Below, piece after piece: positions 17,466 to 26,548 of a stretch of 64,000 nucleotides of DNA; position 1 is the stretch's first letter, and each line of letters starts with the position of its first letter. This DNA is from Paraburkholderia antibiotica. Its GTDB lineage: Bacteria > Pseudomonadota > Gammaproteobacteria > Burkholderiales > Burkholderiaceae. A program made the position numbers and the translations under genes. The DNA lies in NCBI RefSeq assembly GCF_012927125.1, contig NZ_JABBFZ010000003.1:434001-498000 (forward strand). The letters are read 5' to 3'. The notes under the pieces were generated by a model, which was not told the DNA's origin, did not search any database, and saw nothing but the letters and a program-made list of their open reading frames with translations.

Positions 17466-19751
17466 ATGAAGTTCCGTTTTCCCGTCGTCATCATCGACGA
17501 AGATTTCCGCTCCGAGAACATCTCGGGTTCCGGCATCCGGGCTCTCGCCGAAGCCATCGAGAAAGAAGGCGCGGAAGTGCTCGGGTTGACGAGCTACGGC
17601 GATCTGTCCTCGTTCGCGCAGCAGTCGAGCCGCGCGTCGTGCTTCATCCTGTCGATCGACGACGACGAGCTGCTGCCGTACGTCGATAACGTGGTGGTCG
17701 AAGGCGAGACGCCCGAGCTTGCCGCCGCGATCGTCGCGCTGCGCGCGTTCGTGACCGAAGTGCGCCGCCGCAACGCCGACATTCCGATCTTCCTGTACGG
17801 CGAAACGCGCACCTCGCGCCATCTGCCGAACGACATCCTGCGCGAGCTGCACGGCTTCATCCACATGTTCGAGGACACCCCGGAGTTCGTCGCGCGTCAC
17901 ATCATCCGCGAGGCGAAGGTGTACCTCGACGCGCTCGCGCCGCCGTTCTTCAAGGAGCTGGTGCAGTACGCGGACGAAGGTTCGTACTCGTGGCACTGCC
18001 CGGGCCACTCGGGTGGCGTCGCGTTCCTGAAGAGCCCGCTCGGCCAGATGTTCCACCAGTTCTTCGGCGAGAACATGCTGCGCGCGGACGTCTGCAACGC
18101 GGTCGACGAACTCGGCCAGCTGCTCGATCACACCGGTCCGGTCGCGGCCTCGGAGCGCAACGCCGCGCGCATCTTCAGCGCTGACCACGTGTTCTTCGTG
18201 ACCAACGGCACCTCGACCTCGAACAAGATCGTCTGGCACGGCACGGTCGCTCCGGGCGACATCGTGCTGGTCGACCGCAACTGCCACAAGTCGATCCTGC
18301 ACGCGATCACGATGACCGGCGCGATTCCGGTGTTCCTCACGCCGACGCGCAACAACTTCGGCATCATCGGCCCGATTCCGCGCAGCGAGTTCGAGCCGGA
18401 AAACATCCGCAAGAAGATCGAGGCGAATCCGTTCGCGCGCGAAGCGCTCGCCAAGAACCCGAACCTGAAGCCGCGCATCCTGACGATCACGCAAAGCACG
18501 TACGACGGCGTGATCTACAACGTCGAGATGATCAAGGAAATGTTGGGCGAGTGGCTCGACACGCTGCACTTCGACGAAGCGTGGCTGCCGCACGCCGAAT
18601 TCCACGAGTTCTACCAGGACATGCACGCGATCGGCGCGGGTCGTCCGCGCATCGGCGCGATGGTGTACGCGACGCACTCCACGCACAAGCTGCTCGCCGG
18701 CATCTCGCAGGCCTCGCAGATCGTCGTGCAGGACTCGAAGAACAGCCGCTTCGACAAGCACCGCTTCAACGAGGCGTATCTGATGCATACGTCGACGAGC
18801 CCGCAGTACGCGATCATCGCGTCGTGCGACGTGGCCGCGGCGATGATGGAAGCGCCGGGCGGCACCGCGCTCGTCGAGGAGTCGATCGCTGAAGCACTCG
18901 ACTTCCGCCGCGCGATGACCAAGGTCGACACCGAATACGGCGACGACTGGTTCTTCAAGGTGTGGGGCCCGGACCAGTTCGCGGAAGAGGGCATCGGCTC
19001 GCGCGAGGACTGGATGTTGCGTCCGGACGACGCGTGGCACGGCTTCGGCCCGCTCGCCGAAGGCTTCAACATGCTCGACCCGATCAAGGCGACGATCGTC
19101 ACGCCGGGTCTGGACATGGACGGCGGCTTCGGCGAAACCGGCATTCCGGCCGCGATCGTCACGAAGTACCTGGCCGAGCACGGCATCATCGTCGAGAAGA
19201 CCGGGCTGTACTCGTTCTTCATCATGTTCACGATCGGCATCACGAAGGGCCGCTGGAACTCGATGGTGACCGAGCTGCAGCAGTTCAAGGACGACTACGA
19301 CACCAACCAGCCGCTGTGGCGCGTGCTGCCCGAGTTCGTGCAGCATCATCCGATGTACGAGCGCGTCGGCCTGCGCGATCTGTGCCAGCAGATCCACAGC
19401 GTCTATCGCGCGAACGACATCGCGCGTCTGACGACCGAGATGTACCTGTCGAGCATGGAGCCGGCGATGAAGCCGTCCGACGCGTTCGCGAAGCTCGCGC
19501 ACCGCGAGATCGACCGGGTACCGATCGACGAACTCGAAGGCCGTGTCACGTCGATCCTGTTGACGCCGTATCCGCCGGGCATTCCGCTGCTGATTCCGGG
19601 CGAGCGCTTCAACAGGACCATCGTCAATTACCTGCGTTTCGCGCGCGAGTTCAACGAGCGCTTCCCGGGCTTCCATACGGACATCCACGGGCTCGTCGGC
19701 GAAATGATCAACGGACGCATCGAATATTTCGTCGATTGCGTTCGCGTTTGA
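17466..19751 (+). CDS. Orn/Lys/Arg decarboxylase, PLP-dependent
   Basis: 761-residue fold-III (prokaryotic ornithine decarboxylase-like) enzyme. An N-terminal CheY-like wing domain (about 1-130) precedes the PLP domain, with SWHCPGHSGG (175-184), DEAW (370-373) and the Schiff-base Lys408 in STHKLLAGISQAS, then a C-terminal domain. It decarboxylates arginine, lysine or ornithine to agmatine, cadaverine or putrescine. The HSTHKLL motif is closer to AdiA/LdcI than to the SQHKQ of SpeC, but the substrate cannot be fixed from this. GGAG lies 9 bases before ATG 17466. No antiporter is adjacent, so an acid-stress pair is not evident. The LprI-like gene begins 2 bases after the stop. Confidence 0.93.
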   Translation: MKFRFPVVIIDEDFRSENISGSGIRALAEAIEKEGAEVLGLTSYGDLSSFAQQSSRASCFILSIDDDELLPYVDNVVVEGETPELAAAIVALRAFVTEVRRRNADIPIFLYGETRTSRHLPNDILRELHGFIHMFEDTPEFVARHIIREAKVYLDALAPPFFKELVQYADEGSYSWHCPGHSGGVAFLKSPLGQMFHQFFGENMLRADVCNAVDELGQLLDHTGPVAASERNAARIFSADHVFFVTNGTSTSNKIVWHGTVAPGDIVLVDRNCHKSILHAITMTGAIPVFLTPTRNNFGIIGPIPRSEFEPENIRKKIEANPFAREALAKNPNLKPRILTITQSTYDGVIYNVEMIKEMLGEWLDTLHFDEAWLPHAEFHEFYQDMHAIGAGRPRIGAMVYATHSTHKLLAGISQASQIVVQDSKNSRFDKHRFNEAYLMHTSTSPQYAIIASCDVAAAMMEAPGGTALVEESIAEALDFRRAMTKVDTEYGDDWFFKVWGPDQFAEEGIGSREDWMLRPDDAWHGFGPLAEGFNMLDPIKATIVTPGLDMDGGFGETGIPAAIVTKYLAEHGIIVEKTGLYSFFIMFTIGITKGRWNSMVTELQQFKDDYDTNQPLWRVLPEFVQHHPMYERVGLRDLCQQIHSVYRANDIARLTTEMYLSSMEPAMKPSDAFAKLAHREIDRVPIDELEGRVTSILLTPYPPGIPLLIPGERFNRTIVNYLRFAREFNERFPGFHTDIHGLVGEMINGRIEYFVDCVRV

Positions 19752-19753
19752 CG

Positions 19754-20491
19754 ATGCAGCGGGTGAAATTCCTGCCGGACCTGTCGGGCTGGCGGCGCGC
19801 AAGCCGCGTGCTGGCCGGCGCGCTGACCGCCGGCGCCGTGGTGCTCGGCGGCGTGGCGAGTCCGGCGGCGCATGCCGAGGTGGCCGCCGCCGATCCGATC
19901 GACGCGTCGATGCGCACGTGCCTCGCGCGCGCCGACATGTCGACGACGCTCGGGCAGGTGCAGTGTATGGACAACGCGCGAATCGGCTGGAAGGCCGCGG
20001 TCGATAGCGCGTATCAGCAGGTGCTGGCGAAGCTGCCGCCGGCGCGGCGCCGGTTGTGGCAGAAGAGCCAGGCGAGCTGGCTCGCGTCGCGCGATGCGGA
20101 AAAGCCGCTGCTTGCCGCGGTGTTCGCGACCACCCAGGGTTCGATGTACGTGCTCGCCGAAGCCGACATGCAGTTGCAGCCGGTGCGCGACCGCGCGCTG
20201 GTGCTGCGCAGTGCGCTCGCCAATGCGAGCGGGCCGGCGCCGCGCCGGCCGCGCGCGTGCAACGCGGACGCGCGTTGCGAACACGCGATGTTCGATCTGA
20301 ACCGCTACTACCGCGTGCTCAATTCAAAGATGCCGGCCCAGGCCCGGTCGATACTGGTGCGCGCACAACGCGAGTGGCGCGCGTATCTGGAGGCATCGAC
20401 GCCGCTCGTCGACGAGCACGGGCGCATCGACATCATCGGCGCGCGTGTCGCGACGATCAAGCGACTGTCGGAGACGGTCGGCAATCACTGA
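19754..20491 (+). CDS. Secreted LprI/DUF1311-like protein with duplicated motif
   Basis: 245-residue exported protein. The signal peptide (about 1-41, ending ASPAAHA) is followed by an LprI-type unit (about 50-115: CLARADM...QVQCMDNARIGWKAAVDSAY...WQKSQASWLASRD, quoted in part) and a shorter second unit (about 169-215: CNADARCEHAMFDLNRYY...RAQREWRAYLEA). Each unit has a Cys pair (56/71 and 169/175) and a conserved Trp. LprI-family proteins include a mycobacterial lysozyme inhibitor; that activity is only a possibility here. The start at ATG 19754, 2 bases past the decarboxylase stop, implies translational coupling although the products look unrelated. Confidence 0.82.
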   Translation: MQRVKFLPDLSGWRRASRVLAGALTAGAVVLGGVASPAAHAEVAAADPIDASMRTCLARADMSTTLGQVQCMDNARIGWKAAVDSAYQQVLAKLPPARRRLWQKSQASWLASRDAEKPLLAAVFATTQGSMYVLAEADMQLQPVRDRALVLRSALANASGPAPRRPRACNADARCEHAMFDLNRYYRVLNSKMPAQARSILVRAQREWRAYLEASTPLVDEHGRIDIIGARVATIKRLSETVGNH

Positions 20492-20516
20492 CGGGCGCGC
20501 CGCCCCGCGCGCATCT

Positions 20517-21443
20517 TCAATCCAGCTGATAACTCTCGCGTTGCGGGAGCGGCGCCGCGAGCGCCGGTTCACCGCGCAGATCGCGCAGCGCATCTTCGAT
20601 CATCGCCGACATCGTGTTGAGTGCGAGGTCGTTGTCGTCGGTGCCGAACGGCTCTTCGAGCTGCGAGGCGATCGCCTCATGCGCCATGAACGTGTACGCG
20701 ACGAACACCGCGAACACCGGCGTAAAAATGCCGATGCTGTCGACGAGACCGAACGGCAGCGACGCGCAGAAAAAATACACGGTGCGGTGAATCATCACCG
20801 AATACGCAAACGGCAACGGCGTCGACGCAATGCGCTCGCAGCCGCCGATCACATCGGACAGTCCATTCAGATTGCGGTCGAACGCGAGCACGCTCATCGA
20901 ATCGAGCGCGCCCGCGCGTGCCTGACGCCGTACCCATTCGCCGAGGCACAGCATCAGCGTGGCCGGCTTGTAGCGCGCCTCGATCACACGGTCGAACAGC
21001 GCCGCGGGCAGCCGCGCGGCGAGGTCGTCGCGCGGGTCGGTCTTGCGTAGCTGATGCCGCAGCGCATGCGGCAGCGCGCTCAGCAGCGCGAGAAACTCGG
21101 CGGTCTCCTCGCTGGGCAGCTCGCGCGACGGCAGCATCATCACCTGGCGCGTCAGCGAGCGCGACTCGTTGAGCAACTGCCCCCACAGCTTGCGCGCTTC
21201 CCACCAGCGGTCGTAGCTCGCGTTGTTGCGAAAGCCGAGGAACACCGCCAGCGCAATGCCGATTAGCGAAAACGGCGCGGTCGTGTTCAGGTTCAGATTG
21301 ACGGGAAGCAGATGATCGTGCGCGGCGAGCGCGACGATCGCGATGCAGAAAATCAGGAACAGGCGCGGCAGCAGTTGCGGCAGCACCGAGCCGCGCCACG
21401 CGAGCAGCATGCGGAACCAGTGGAGATGTGGGCGGATGATCAT
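20517..21443 (-). CDS. Bestrophin-like (UPF0187) anion channel
   Basis: 308-residue inner-membrane protein of the bestrophin/RFP-TM family. Visible are the early basic-aromatic segment MIIRPHLHWFRMLLAWRGSVL, two N-terminal membrane segments (about 24-42 and 55-72), the family motif FRNNASYDRWWEARKLWG (about 71-88) and two later hydrophobic stretches (about 200-250). Bacterial homologues form pentameric ion channels. Start ATG 21443. The gene is convergent with the LprI-like gene (25-base gap) and 180 bases downstream of the glk/hexR gene, from which a terminator separates it. Confidence 0.9.
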   Translation of the reverse strand: MIIRPHLHWFRMLLAWRGSVLPQLLPRLFLIFCIAIVALAAHDHLLPVNLNLNTTAPFSLIGIALAVFLGFRNNASYDRWWEARKLWGQLLNESRSLTRQVMMLPSRELPSEETAEFLALLSALPHALRHQLRKTDPRDDLAARLPAALFDRVIEARYKPATLMLCLGEWVRRQARAGALDSMSVLAFDRNLNGLSDVIGGCERIASTPLPFAYSVMIHRTVYFFCASLPFGLVDSIGIFTPVFAVFVAYTFMAHEAIASQLEEPFGTDDNDLALNTMSAMIEDALRDLRGEPALAAPLPQRESYQLD

Positions 21444-21509
21444 GGAGCGGGCGTGTCGCGGGCCGATAAGGCCTCTATTATCGATCGCTTTTCACGCCGC
21501 ATAGGCCGC

Positions 21510-21564
21510 ATGAAAAAGAAAACCCGCGCGGCACGCTTCGTATTCGAAGCACACCGCGCGGGTT
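21510..21564 (-). terminator. Terminator of the zwf-pgl-glk/hexR operon
   Basis: Long hairpin with arms AACCCGCGCGG (21521-21531) and CCGCGCGGGTT (21554-21564) and an inner GCTTCG/CGAAGC stem. On the minus strand it is followed by TTTTCTTTTTC (21510-21520). It lies about 60 bases past the stop of the fused glucokinase gene. Confidence 0.93.
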
Positions 21565-21626
21565 GATTGACTGCGCAAGGCAGGCGGCCCGGGTTTGGCC
21601 GCGTGCGGGGACTCGCGTTCAGTCGT

Positions 21627-23543
21627 TCAGTCGCGCGCCGACGAAGCCGCGCCGTGGCTCAGCCAGTCGAGCACGGCGGTGGCGTCGTCGTCGGCGCCTT
21701 CACGCGCTTTCTCGACCGTTTCCGCGACGTCGTCGCTCGGCACCGCGCGGCGAATCGCGACGCCGACCGCGAGAATGTCGATCATCACGAGGTGCAGGAT
21801 GCGCGAGATCATCGACAGCTGCGACTCGCGAATCTCGATGTGATCGGTCTCCAGCGCGACGGTCGCGCGTTTCGCGAGCGGCGTGTTGCTCGACGTGATC
21901 GCGATCACCTTCGCGCCAGCCTGCATCGCGACGTCGAGCACGCGCAGCAACTCGGGCGCGCGGCCCGACTTCGACACCGCGACGATCACGTCGCCCTTGC
22001 CGAGCAACGCCGCGGACGCCGCCTGCATGTACAGGTCGCCGTACGCAATGGTCGGGATGCCGAAGCGGAAGAACTTGTAGTGCGCGTCCTGCGCGACGAT
22101 GTTCGAATTGCCGAGCCCGTAGAACTCGATCCGACGCGCGCCGTTCAGCAGATCGATCGCGCGCTCGACGTGCTCGAAGTTCAGATGCTCGCGCAACTGC
22201 AGGATCGCGGAGATCGTGTTGTCGAGCACCTTCGCGCCGAAGTCGGTCGCGGTGTCGCCCAGATGCACCTGGCTGTGGCTGACCGGGATCGTGCCGGTCA
22301 GGCCGGTCGCGAGCTTCAGCTTGAAGTCCGACAGACCCTGGCAGCCGAGCGAGCGGCAGAAGCGGATCACGGTCGGCTGGCTCACGTCGGCCTTGCGCGC
22401 GATGTCGACGATCGGATCGTTGATGATCGAGCGCGGATGGTTCAGCGCGAGCTCGGCGACGCGGCGTTCGGCCGGCGTCAGCGCATCGCGCATCTGGCGG
22501 ATCCGCTCGAATACCGCCGACGAACTGCCGCCCGCGCGGTTCGACAGTTGCTCCGCGAGAATCGCCGACACGCCGAGAAACGCCGGATATTCGGCGGTAA
22601 TCACATAGGTCGGCACGTTCTGCAGATACGCTTCGAAGCGGCCCTTCGCCTCGAAGCGCTTACGGAACGACGAGCGCGCGAAGAACTCGCCGAGGCGCGG
22701 CACCACGCCGCCGCCGATATAGATGCCGCCGAGCGCGCCAAGCGTCACCGCGATATTGCCGGCGAAGGTGCCGAGAATGCCGCAGAACACGTCGACCGAT
22801 TCGGCCGCGAGCGGCTCGCCTTCGAGCGCGCGCTTGACGATCTCGATCGTGTCGACGTTGGCCGCCACGCGTTTCTTGTCGCGGCCCGCGAGCGCACGGT
22901 AGATGACTTCGATGCCGGGGCCGGCGGCCACGCGTTCGAACGACACGTGCGACCACTTCTTGCGCGCGTACTGCAGCACGATGTCCTCGCGCTCGTCGGC
23001 CGGCGCGAAGGTCGCGTGGCCGCCTTCGCTGCCGAGCGCGATCCAGCGGTCGTCGGCGGGAATCAGGCCGGACACGCCCATGCCGGTGCCGGGACCGAGC
23101 AGGCCGATCACGCTGTTCGGACGACGCGCGCCGCCGCCCACCTGCACGCGCTGCGCGTCGGTGAGGCCGGGCAGCGCCATCGCGAGCGCGGTGAAGTCGT
23201 TGACGACCAGCAGCGTGTCGAAGCCGAGCGCGCGGCGCGTCGCTTCGATCGAGAAGGTCCAGTCGTGATTGGTCATGCTCACCTGGTCGCCGTCGACCGG
23301 GTTCGCGATCGCGATCGCCGCGTGATTGACGCGGCCGATCTTGTTGTCCTTCAGGTACTTCTTGATGACGTCGGCGACGCTCGGATAATCCGCGCACGGA
23401 TAGATCTGCACCGAGCCGATCTCGCCGGGGCCCGTCTCGAGCGCGAAGCGCGCGTTGGTACCGCCGATGTCGGCGAGCAGCCTCGGTCCGTCGGCGTGCT
23501 GGCCCGCGCCCGGCACAGCTTTAGTTTGCACACCAGTAGACAT
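21627..23543 (-). CDS. glk: Bifunctional glucokinase / RpiR-HexR-type regulator
   Basis: 638-residue fusion. Residues about 20-335 are a glucokinase ([11 protein letters not shown] at 23-33 for ATP binding; [11 protein letters not shown] region) that phosphorylates glucose. From about 344 there is an RpiR/HexR helix-turn-helix ([21 protein letters not shown]) followed by a SIS sugar-phosphate-binding domain (about 455-600, including [16 protein letters not shown]). In HexR proteins the SIS domain binds 2-keto-3-deoxy-6-phosphogluconate. This fusion is known in Burkholderia. ATG 23543 overlaps the pgl stop by 23 bases, so translation is probably coupled. It likely regulates its own operon and the divergent importer through the palindrome at 26041-26059. 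Confidence 0.95.
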   Translation of the reverse strand: MSTGVQTKAVPGAGQHADGPRLLADIGGTNARFALETGPGEIGSVQIYPCADYPSVADVIKKYLKDNKIGRVNHAAIAIANPVDGDQVSMTNHDWTFSIEATRRALGFDTLLVVNDFTALAMALPGLTDAQRVQVGGGARRPNSVIGLLGPGTGMGVSGLIPADDRWIALGSEGGHATFAPADEREDIVLQYARKKWSHVSFERVAAGPGIEVIYRALAGRDKKRVAANVDTIEIVKRALEGEPLAAESVDVFCGILGTFAGNIAVTLGALGGIYIGGGVVPRLGEFFARSSFRKRFEAKGRFEAYLQNVPTYVITAEYPAFLGVSAILAEQLSNRAGGSSSAVFERIRQMRDALTPAERRVAELALNHPRSIINDPIVDIARKADVSQPTVIRFCRSLGCQGLSDFKLKLATGLTGTIPVSHSQVHLGDTATDFGAKVLDNTISAILQLREHLNFEHVERAIDLLNGARRIEFYGLGNSNIVAQDAHYKFFRFGIPTIAYGDLYMQAASAALLGKGDVIVAVSKSGRAPELLRVLDVAMQAGAKVIAITSSNTPLAKRATVALETDHIEIRESQLSMISRILHLVMIDILAVGVAIRRAVPSDDVAETVEKAREGADDDATAVLDWLSHGAASSARD

Positions 23544-24219
23544 CGAGTCTCACTCCCTTGTCGTTTGCCAACTGCGAGATGGCATTTTTTTGTAGCGAAG
23601 CGGCGGCTGCATTGAGCACGTCCATCTTGCGCGGTCCCGCGATCAGCAGAAACAGATGTTTGACTTCCTTCAGCGCGGACAGTGACCAGCTCACCCGCGC
23701 ATGCTGCGCCGCGCCCGGATGCACGGCGACGAAGCGCTCGGTCGTGGTGATCGCGTGATCCCATTCGGGCGCGTCGGCGAAGATCGAGGCGGTGTGGCCG
23801 TCTTCGCCCATGCCGAGCACCGCGACGTCGGGCACCGCGGCAAAGCGCGCGTCGGCGTTCAGCGCGGCGACGTGCGCGTGCAGATCCTGCGCGGTGTCGA
23901 CGAGCGGCCAGAACGTTGCGTCTTTGGCGGCGTTCTGCAGCAGCGTGGCGCGCGCGAGTTGCGCGTTGCTCGCGCTGTCGGTTTCCGGCACCCAGCGGTC
24001 GTCGACCAGCGTGAGCGCGATGCGCGGCCAGTCGAACGCTTGCGTGGACAACGTTTGCAGGAACGGGCGCGGACTGCTGCCGCCGGACACGGCCAGCATG
24101 GCCGGGCGCGCGTTCGCGGCCGCCTGTGCGGCCAGCGACGCCTGTAACGCGTCGCCCACCGCTTGCGCCAGGGCGTCGGATTGGGCGCGCTGGTCGTCGA
24201 AAGCGTGAAGCTCGATCAC
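23521..24219 (-). CDS. pgl: 6-phosphogluconolactonase
   Basis: 232-residue DevB/Pgl-type lactonase hydrolysing 6-phosphogluconolactone to 6-phosphogluconate, the second step of the oxidative pentose-phosphate and Entner-Doudoroff route. SGGSSPRPF (substrate phosphate loop) is at about 43-51, [14 protein letters not shown] at about 72-85, and [13 protein letters not shown] at about 135-147. I chose the GTG at 24219 because GGAGGAG (24222-24228) precedes it directly and the family begins at IELHAF; the frame stays open 65 codons upstream but that part is not conserved-looking. It is the middle gene of zwf-pgl-glk. Confidence 0.93.
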   Translation of the reverse strand: MIELHAFDDQRAQSDALAQAVGDALQASLAAQAAANARPAMLAVSGGSSPRPFLQTLSTQAFDWPRIALTLVDDRWVPETDSASNAQLARATLLQNAAKDATFWPLVDTAQDLHAHVAALNADARFAAVPDVAVLGMGEDGHTASIFADAPEWDHAITTTERFVAVHPGAAQHARVSWSLSALKEVKHLFLLIAGPRKMDVLNAAAASLQKNAISQLANDKGVRLDVYWCAN

Positions 24220-24461
24220 TTCTCCTCCGTGCTGCTTTCTTGTTAGATCAGCGGAATCAGCGTTGCTGCTCTCGCGCGATGCCTGCGGGGCGGGGTGGCC
24301 TGCAAACGTGATACGCGATACCGGCGCGATTCCGTTCAGTTCGTCGGTGGTGTTGCCGGCGCCGCGTGAGCCGTTGCCGCGCTGCGTTTGCCACAAAGCA
24401 TGGCCGCAACGCATGGCCGCTCTCGCGCGACGCCGTCCATCAGTTCATCAGTCCATCAGGC

Positions 24462-25925
24462 TCAATTCTCTTCCTCGAGCCAGCAGGTGCCGTGCTGCGC
24501 GAGCATCGCGCTCGCCGCGGCCGGTCCCCACGTGCCCGCCGCGTACGGCTTCGGCGGCTTGTGCGAGGCTTGCCATTCGTTCAGGATCGGTTCGACCCAG
24601 CGCCACGCGGCTTCCTGTTCGTCGCGCCGCACGAACAGCGCGAGCCTGCCGTGGATCACGTCGAGCAGCAGCCGTTGATACGCTTCCATCTGACCTTCGC
24701 GGAAGAACTGGTCGAACGCGAGATCGAGATGCACGCTCGCGAGGTTCATGCCCTCGCCGGGCTGTTTCGCGAGACAGTACAGACGGATCGTCTCGTTCGG
24801 CTGCAGGCGGATCACCAGACGGTTCGCACCGGCGCGCAGCGCCGACGCGCCGAGCGCCGAATGCGGCACCGGGCGGAAATTCACGACGATCTCGGCGACG
24901 CGATCGGCGAGCCGTTTGCCGGTGCGCAGGAAAAACGGCACGCCGGCCCAGCGCCAGTTCTCGATTTCGACCTTCAGCGCGACGAAAGTTTCGGTGGAGC
25001 TATCCGGCTTCACGCCGTGCTCGGTCGCGTAGGCCGGCACCGCGGTGCCGCGAATCACGCCCGAATGATATTGGCCGCGCACCGCGACCTTGCCGATTTC
25101 CAGCGGCTCGATCGGTTTGAGCGCGCGCAGCACGCGCAGCTTTTCGTCGCGCACCGAGTCCGAATCCATCGAATGGGGCGGCTCCATTGCAACGATCGAT
25201 AACAGTTGCAGCAGGTGATTCTGCACCATGTCGCGCAGCGCGCCGGTGTTGTCGTAGAAGTCGCCGCGCGCTTCGACGCCGAGCTCCTCGGCGATCGTGA
25301 TCTGGATGCTCTCGACCCACTCGCGGCGCCACAGCGGCTCGAAGAGGGCATTGCCGAAACGCAGCGCGAGCAGGTTCTGCACCGGCTCCTTGCCGAGGTA
25401 ATGGTCGATCCGGTAGATCTGCTCTTCCGCGAAGATTTCGCCGACCGCATCGTTGATCGCGTTCGACGACTTCAGGTCGTAGCCGAGCGGCTTTTCGAGC
25501 ACAATGCGCGCGTTGGTGTTGAGCCCGACCGCCGCCAGCGCATGACAGATCGGCACGAACAGCGACGGGCCGGTCGCCAGATAGAACACGCGGATGCCGG
25601 GCAGGTCCTGGATCGCGTCGCGCAATTGCGTGAAGTCTTCCGGCTTGCCGAGGTCGATCTTCACGAACTCGATGCGCGCGAGGAAGCTCGCCCACGCGCT
25701 TTCGTCGAGCCCCTTCTTCGACACGTGCGGCTTGACGTGCTCGTCGACCCACTGCAGGTATTCGCCGCGATCCGCGACGTGTCGCGCCACCGCCACGATC
25801 TTGCCGCTGTCGGCGAGCATGCCGCCGGCGCGATGCGCCTCGAACAGCGCGGGCAGGATCTTGCGCATCGACAGGTCGCCGGTTCCGCCGAAGAGAACGA
25901 AGGTGAAACTTGAATCGGTTTGCAT
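24462..25925 (-). CDS. zwf: Glucose-6-phosphate 1-dehydrogenase
   Basis: 487-residue NAD(P)-dependent enzyme oxidising glucose 6-phosphate to 6-phosphogluconolactone. The nucleotide-binding GGTGDL is at 13-18, EKPLG at 144-148 and the active-site RIDHYLGKE (with the catalytic His) at 172-180; the C-terminal beta-sheet domain carries the dimer interface. I chose ATG 25925 (MQTDSSFTFVLFGG), the family start; the frame extends 19 codons further upstream. It is first in the operon with pgl (242 bases downstream) and glk/hexR, and diverges from the sugar importer across the putative HexR operator. Confidence 0.97.
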   Translation of the reverse strand: MQTDSSFTFVLFGGTGDLSMRKILPALFEAHRAGGMLADSGKIVAVARHVADRGEYLQWVDEHVKPHVSKKGLDESAWASFLARIEFVKIDLGKPEDFTQLRDAIQDLPGIRVFYLATGPSLFVPICHALAAVGLNTNARIVLEKPLGYDLKSSNAINDAVGEIFAEEQIYRIDHYLGKEPVQNLLALRFGNALFEPLWRREWVESIQITIAEELGVEARGDFYDNTGALRDMVQNHLLQLLSIVAMEPPHSMDSDSVRDEKLRVLRALKPIEPLEIGKVAVRGQYHSGVIRGTAVPAYATEHGVKPDSSTETFVALKVEIENWRWAGVPFFLRTGKRLADRVAEIVVNFRPVPHSALGASALRAGANRLVIRLQPNETIRLYCLAKQPGEGMNLASVHLDLAFDQFFREGQMEAYQRLLLDVIHGRLALFVRRDEQEAAWRWVEPILNEWQASHKPPKPYAAGTWGPAAASAMLAQHGTCWLEEEN

Positions 25926-26030
25926 GAGTCTCCGTCGATGTCCTGAGGGTGTCCTGAAGGGGCCGCGGCGCCGACTGGACACTGACGCGCAGCGACCGGG
26001 AAGAGCGACCGTAGTCCGATAAAATATTTT

Positions 26031-26059
26031 TTGACACTGAATTGTAGTTTAACTACAAT
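26031..26059 (+). promoter_or_regulatory. Predicted sigma-70 promoter for the sugar ABC operon
   Basis: TTGACA at 26031-26036, a 17-base spacer, then TACAAT at 26054-26059: a perfect -35 and a five-of-six -10 at optimal spacing. It points toward the importer genes. The transcript would start near 26066 and have a leader of roughly 480 bases before the binding-protein gene. Confidence 0.8.
26041..26059. promoter_or_regulatory. Probable HexR operator
   Basis: Perfect 19-bp palindrome ATTGTAGTTTAACTACAAT with a single central base. It matches the TTGT-N9-ACAA layout of HexR operators described in gamma-proteobacteria (TTGTAATTAAATTACAA type). It covers the -10 box and part of the spacer of the importer promoter and lies about 115 bases upstream of zwf. 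The regulator would be the C-terminal half of the fused glucokinase encoded in the same locus. The assignment to HexR is inference from site, context and regulator family. Confidence 0.75.
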
Positions 26060-26548
26060 CCAAATCAAGAGGTAGCGCTAATTCGATGAAAAAAGCGTGT
26101 GCTGCGAAGCAGAATGCACGTACTTTTGCGGATCGGCGGGCGGCCCTGCATGTTAATGGACAGCGGGAATCATGCTCGTCGGCGCGCACCAGTTGGGCTC
26201 CGGTAGACCTCACGGAAAACCGGGGGAGTCGACGGGCCGGCGGGGTCGTTGTCCGCGGCTCGGGTGACGGGCTGGTATCGGGTTGGCGTGGTCGACGTAT
26301 GAGGCACCTCGAGTCTGCCGCGCGAAGCGGGCAGGCAAAAATCAAAAGAGGAGACAGTCAGTTGCATCCCGAACCACTCACCTCTTGAGCGTCCAGCGGC
26401 CGGACATCGGTCCGCCGGCACATGCCTTCGCGCATGCGCCCGACCGTGCTCGATCGCCCAGTGTTTTGCCTGTTTGAACCAACCACAGCACCCTGGCGAC
26501 ATCAGGGGCCATTCGTTTTTTTGTTCAGGTGTCTGGAGGAGATAAGCA
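26060..26548 (+). other. Long leader region of the sugar importer operon
   Basis: About 490 bases between the predicted promoter and the binding-protein gene. An open frame of 100 codons from 26086 looks non-coding. There is a bulged hairpin at 26315-26334 (CTGCC..CGC-GAA-GCG..GGCAG). A possible 8-codon leader frame, TTG 26362 to TGA 26388, is preceded by AGAGGAG (26347-26353). AAGAGG at 26346-26351 could pair with CCTCTT at 26381-26386 and hide that site. None of this is proven to act. Confidence 0.4.

Noticed and set aside
26086..26388. 100-codon frame in the importer leader beginning MKKACAAKQN
   Set aside because: No ribosome-binding site, no recognisable motif, and composition like non-coding DNA; only the last 8 codons have a nearby AGAGGAG.
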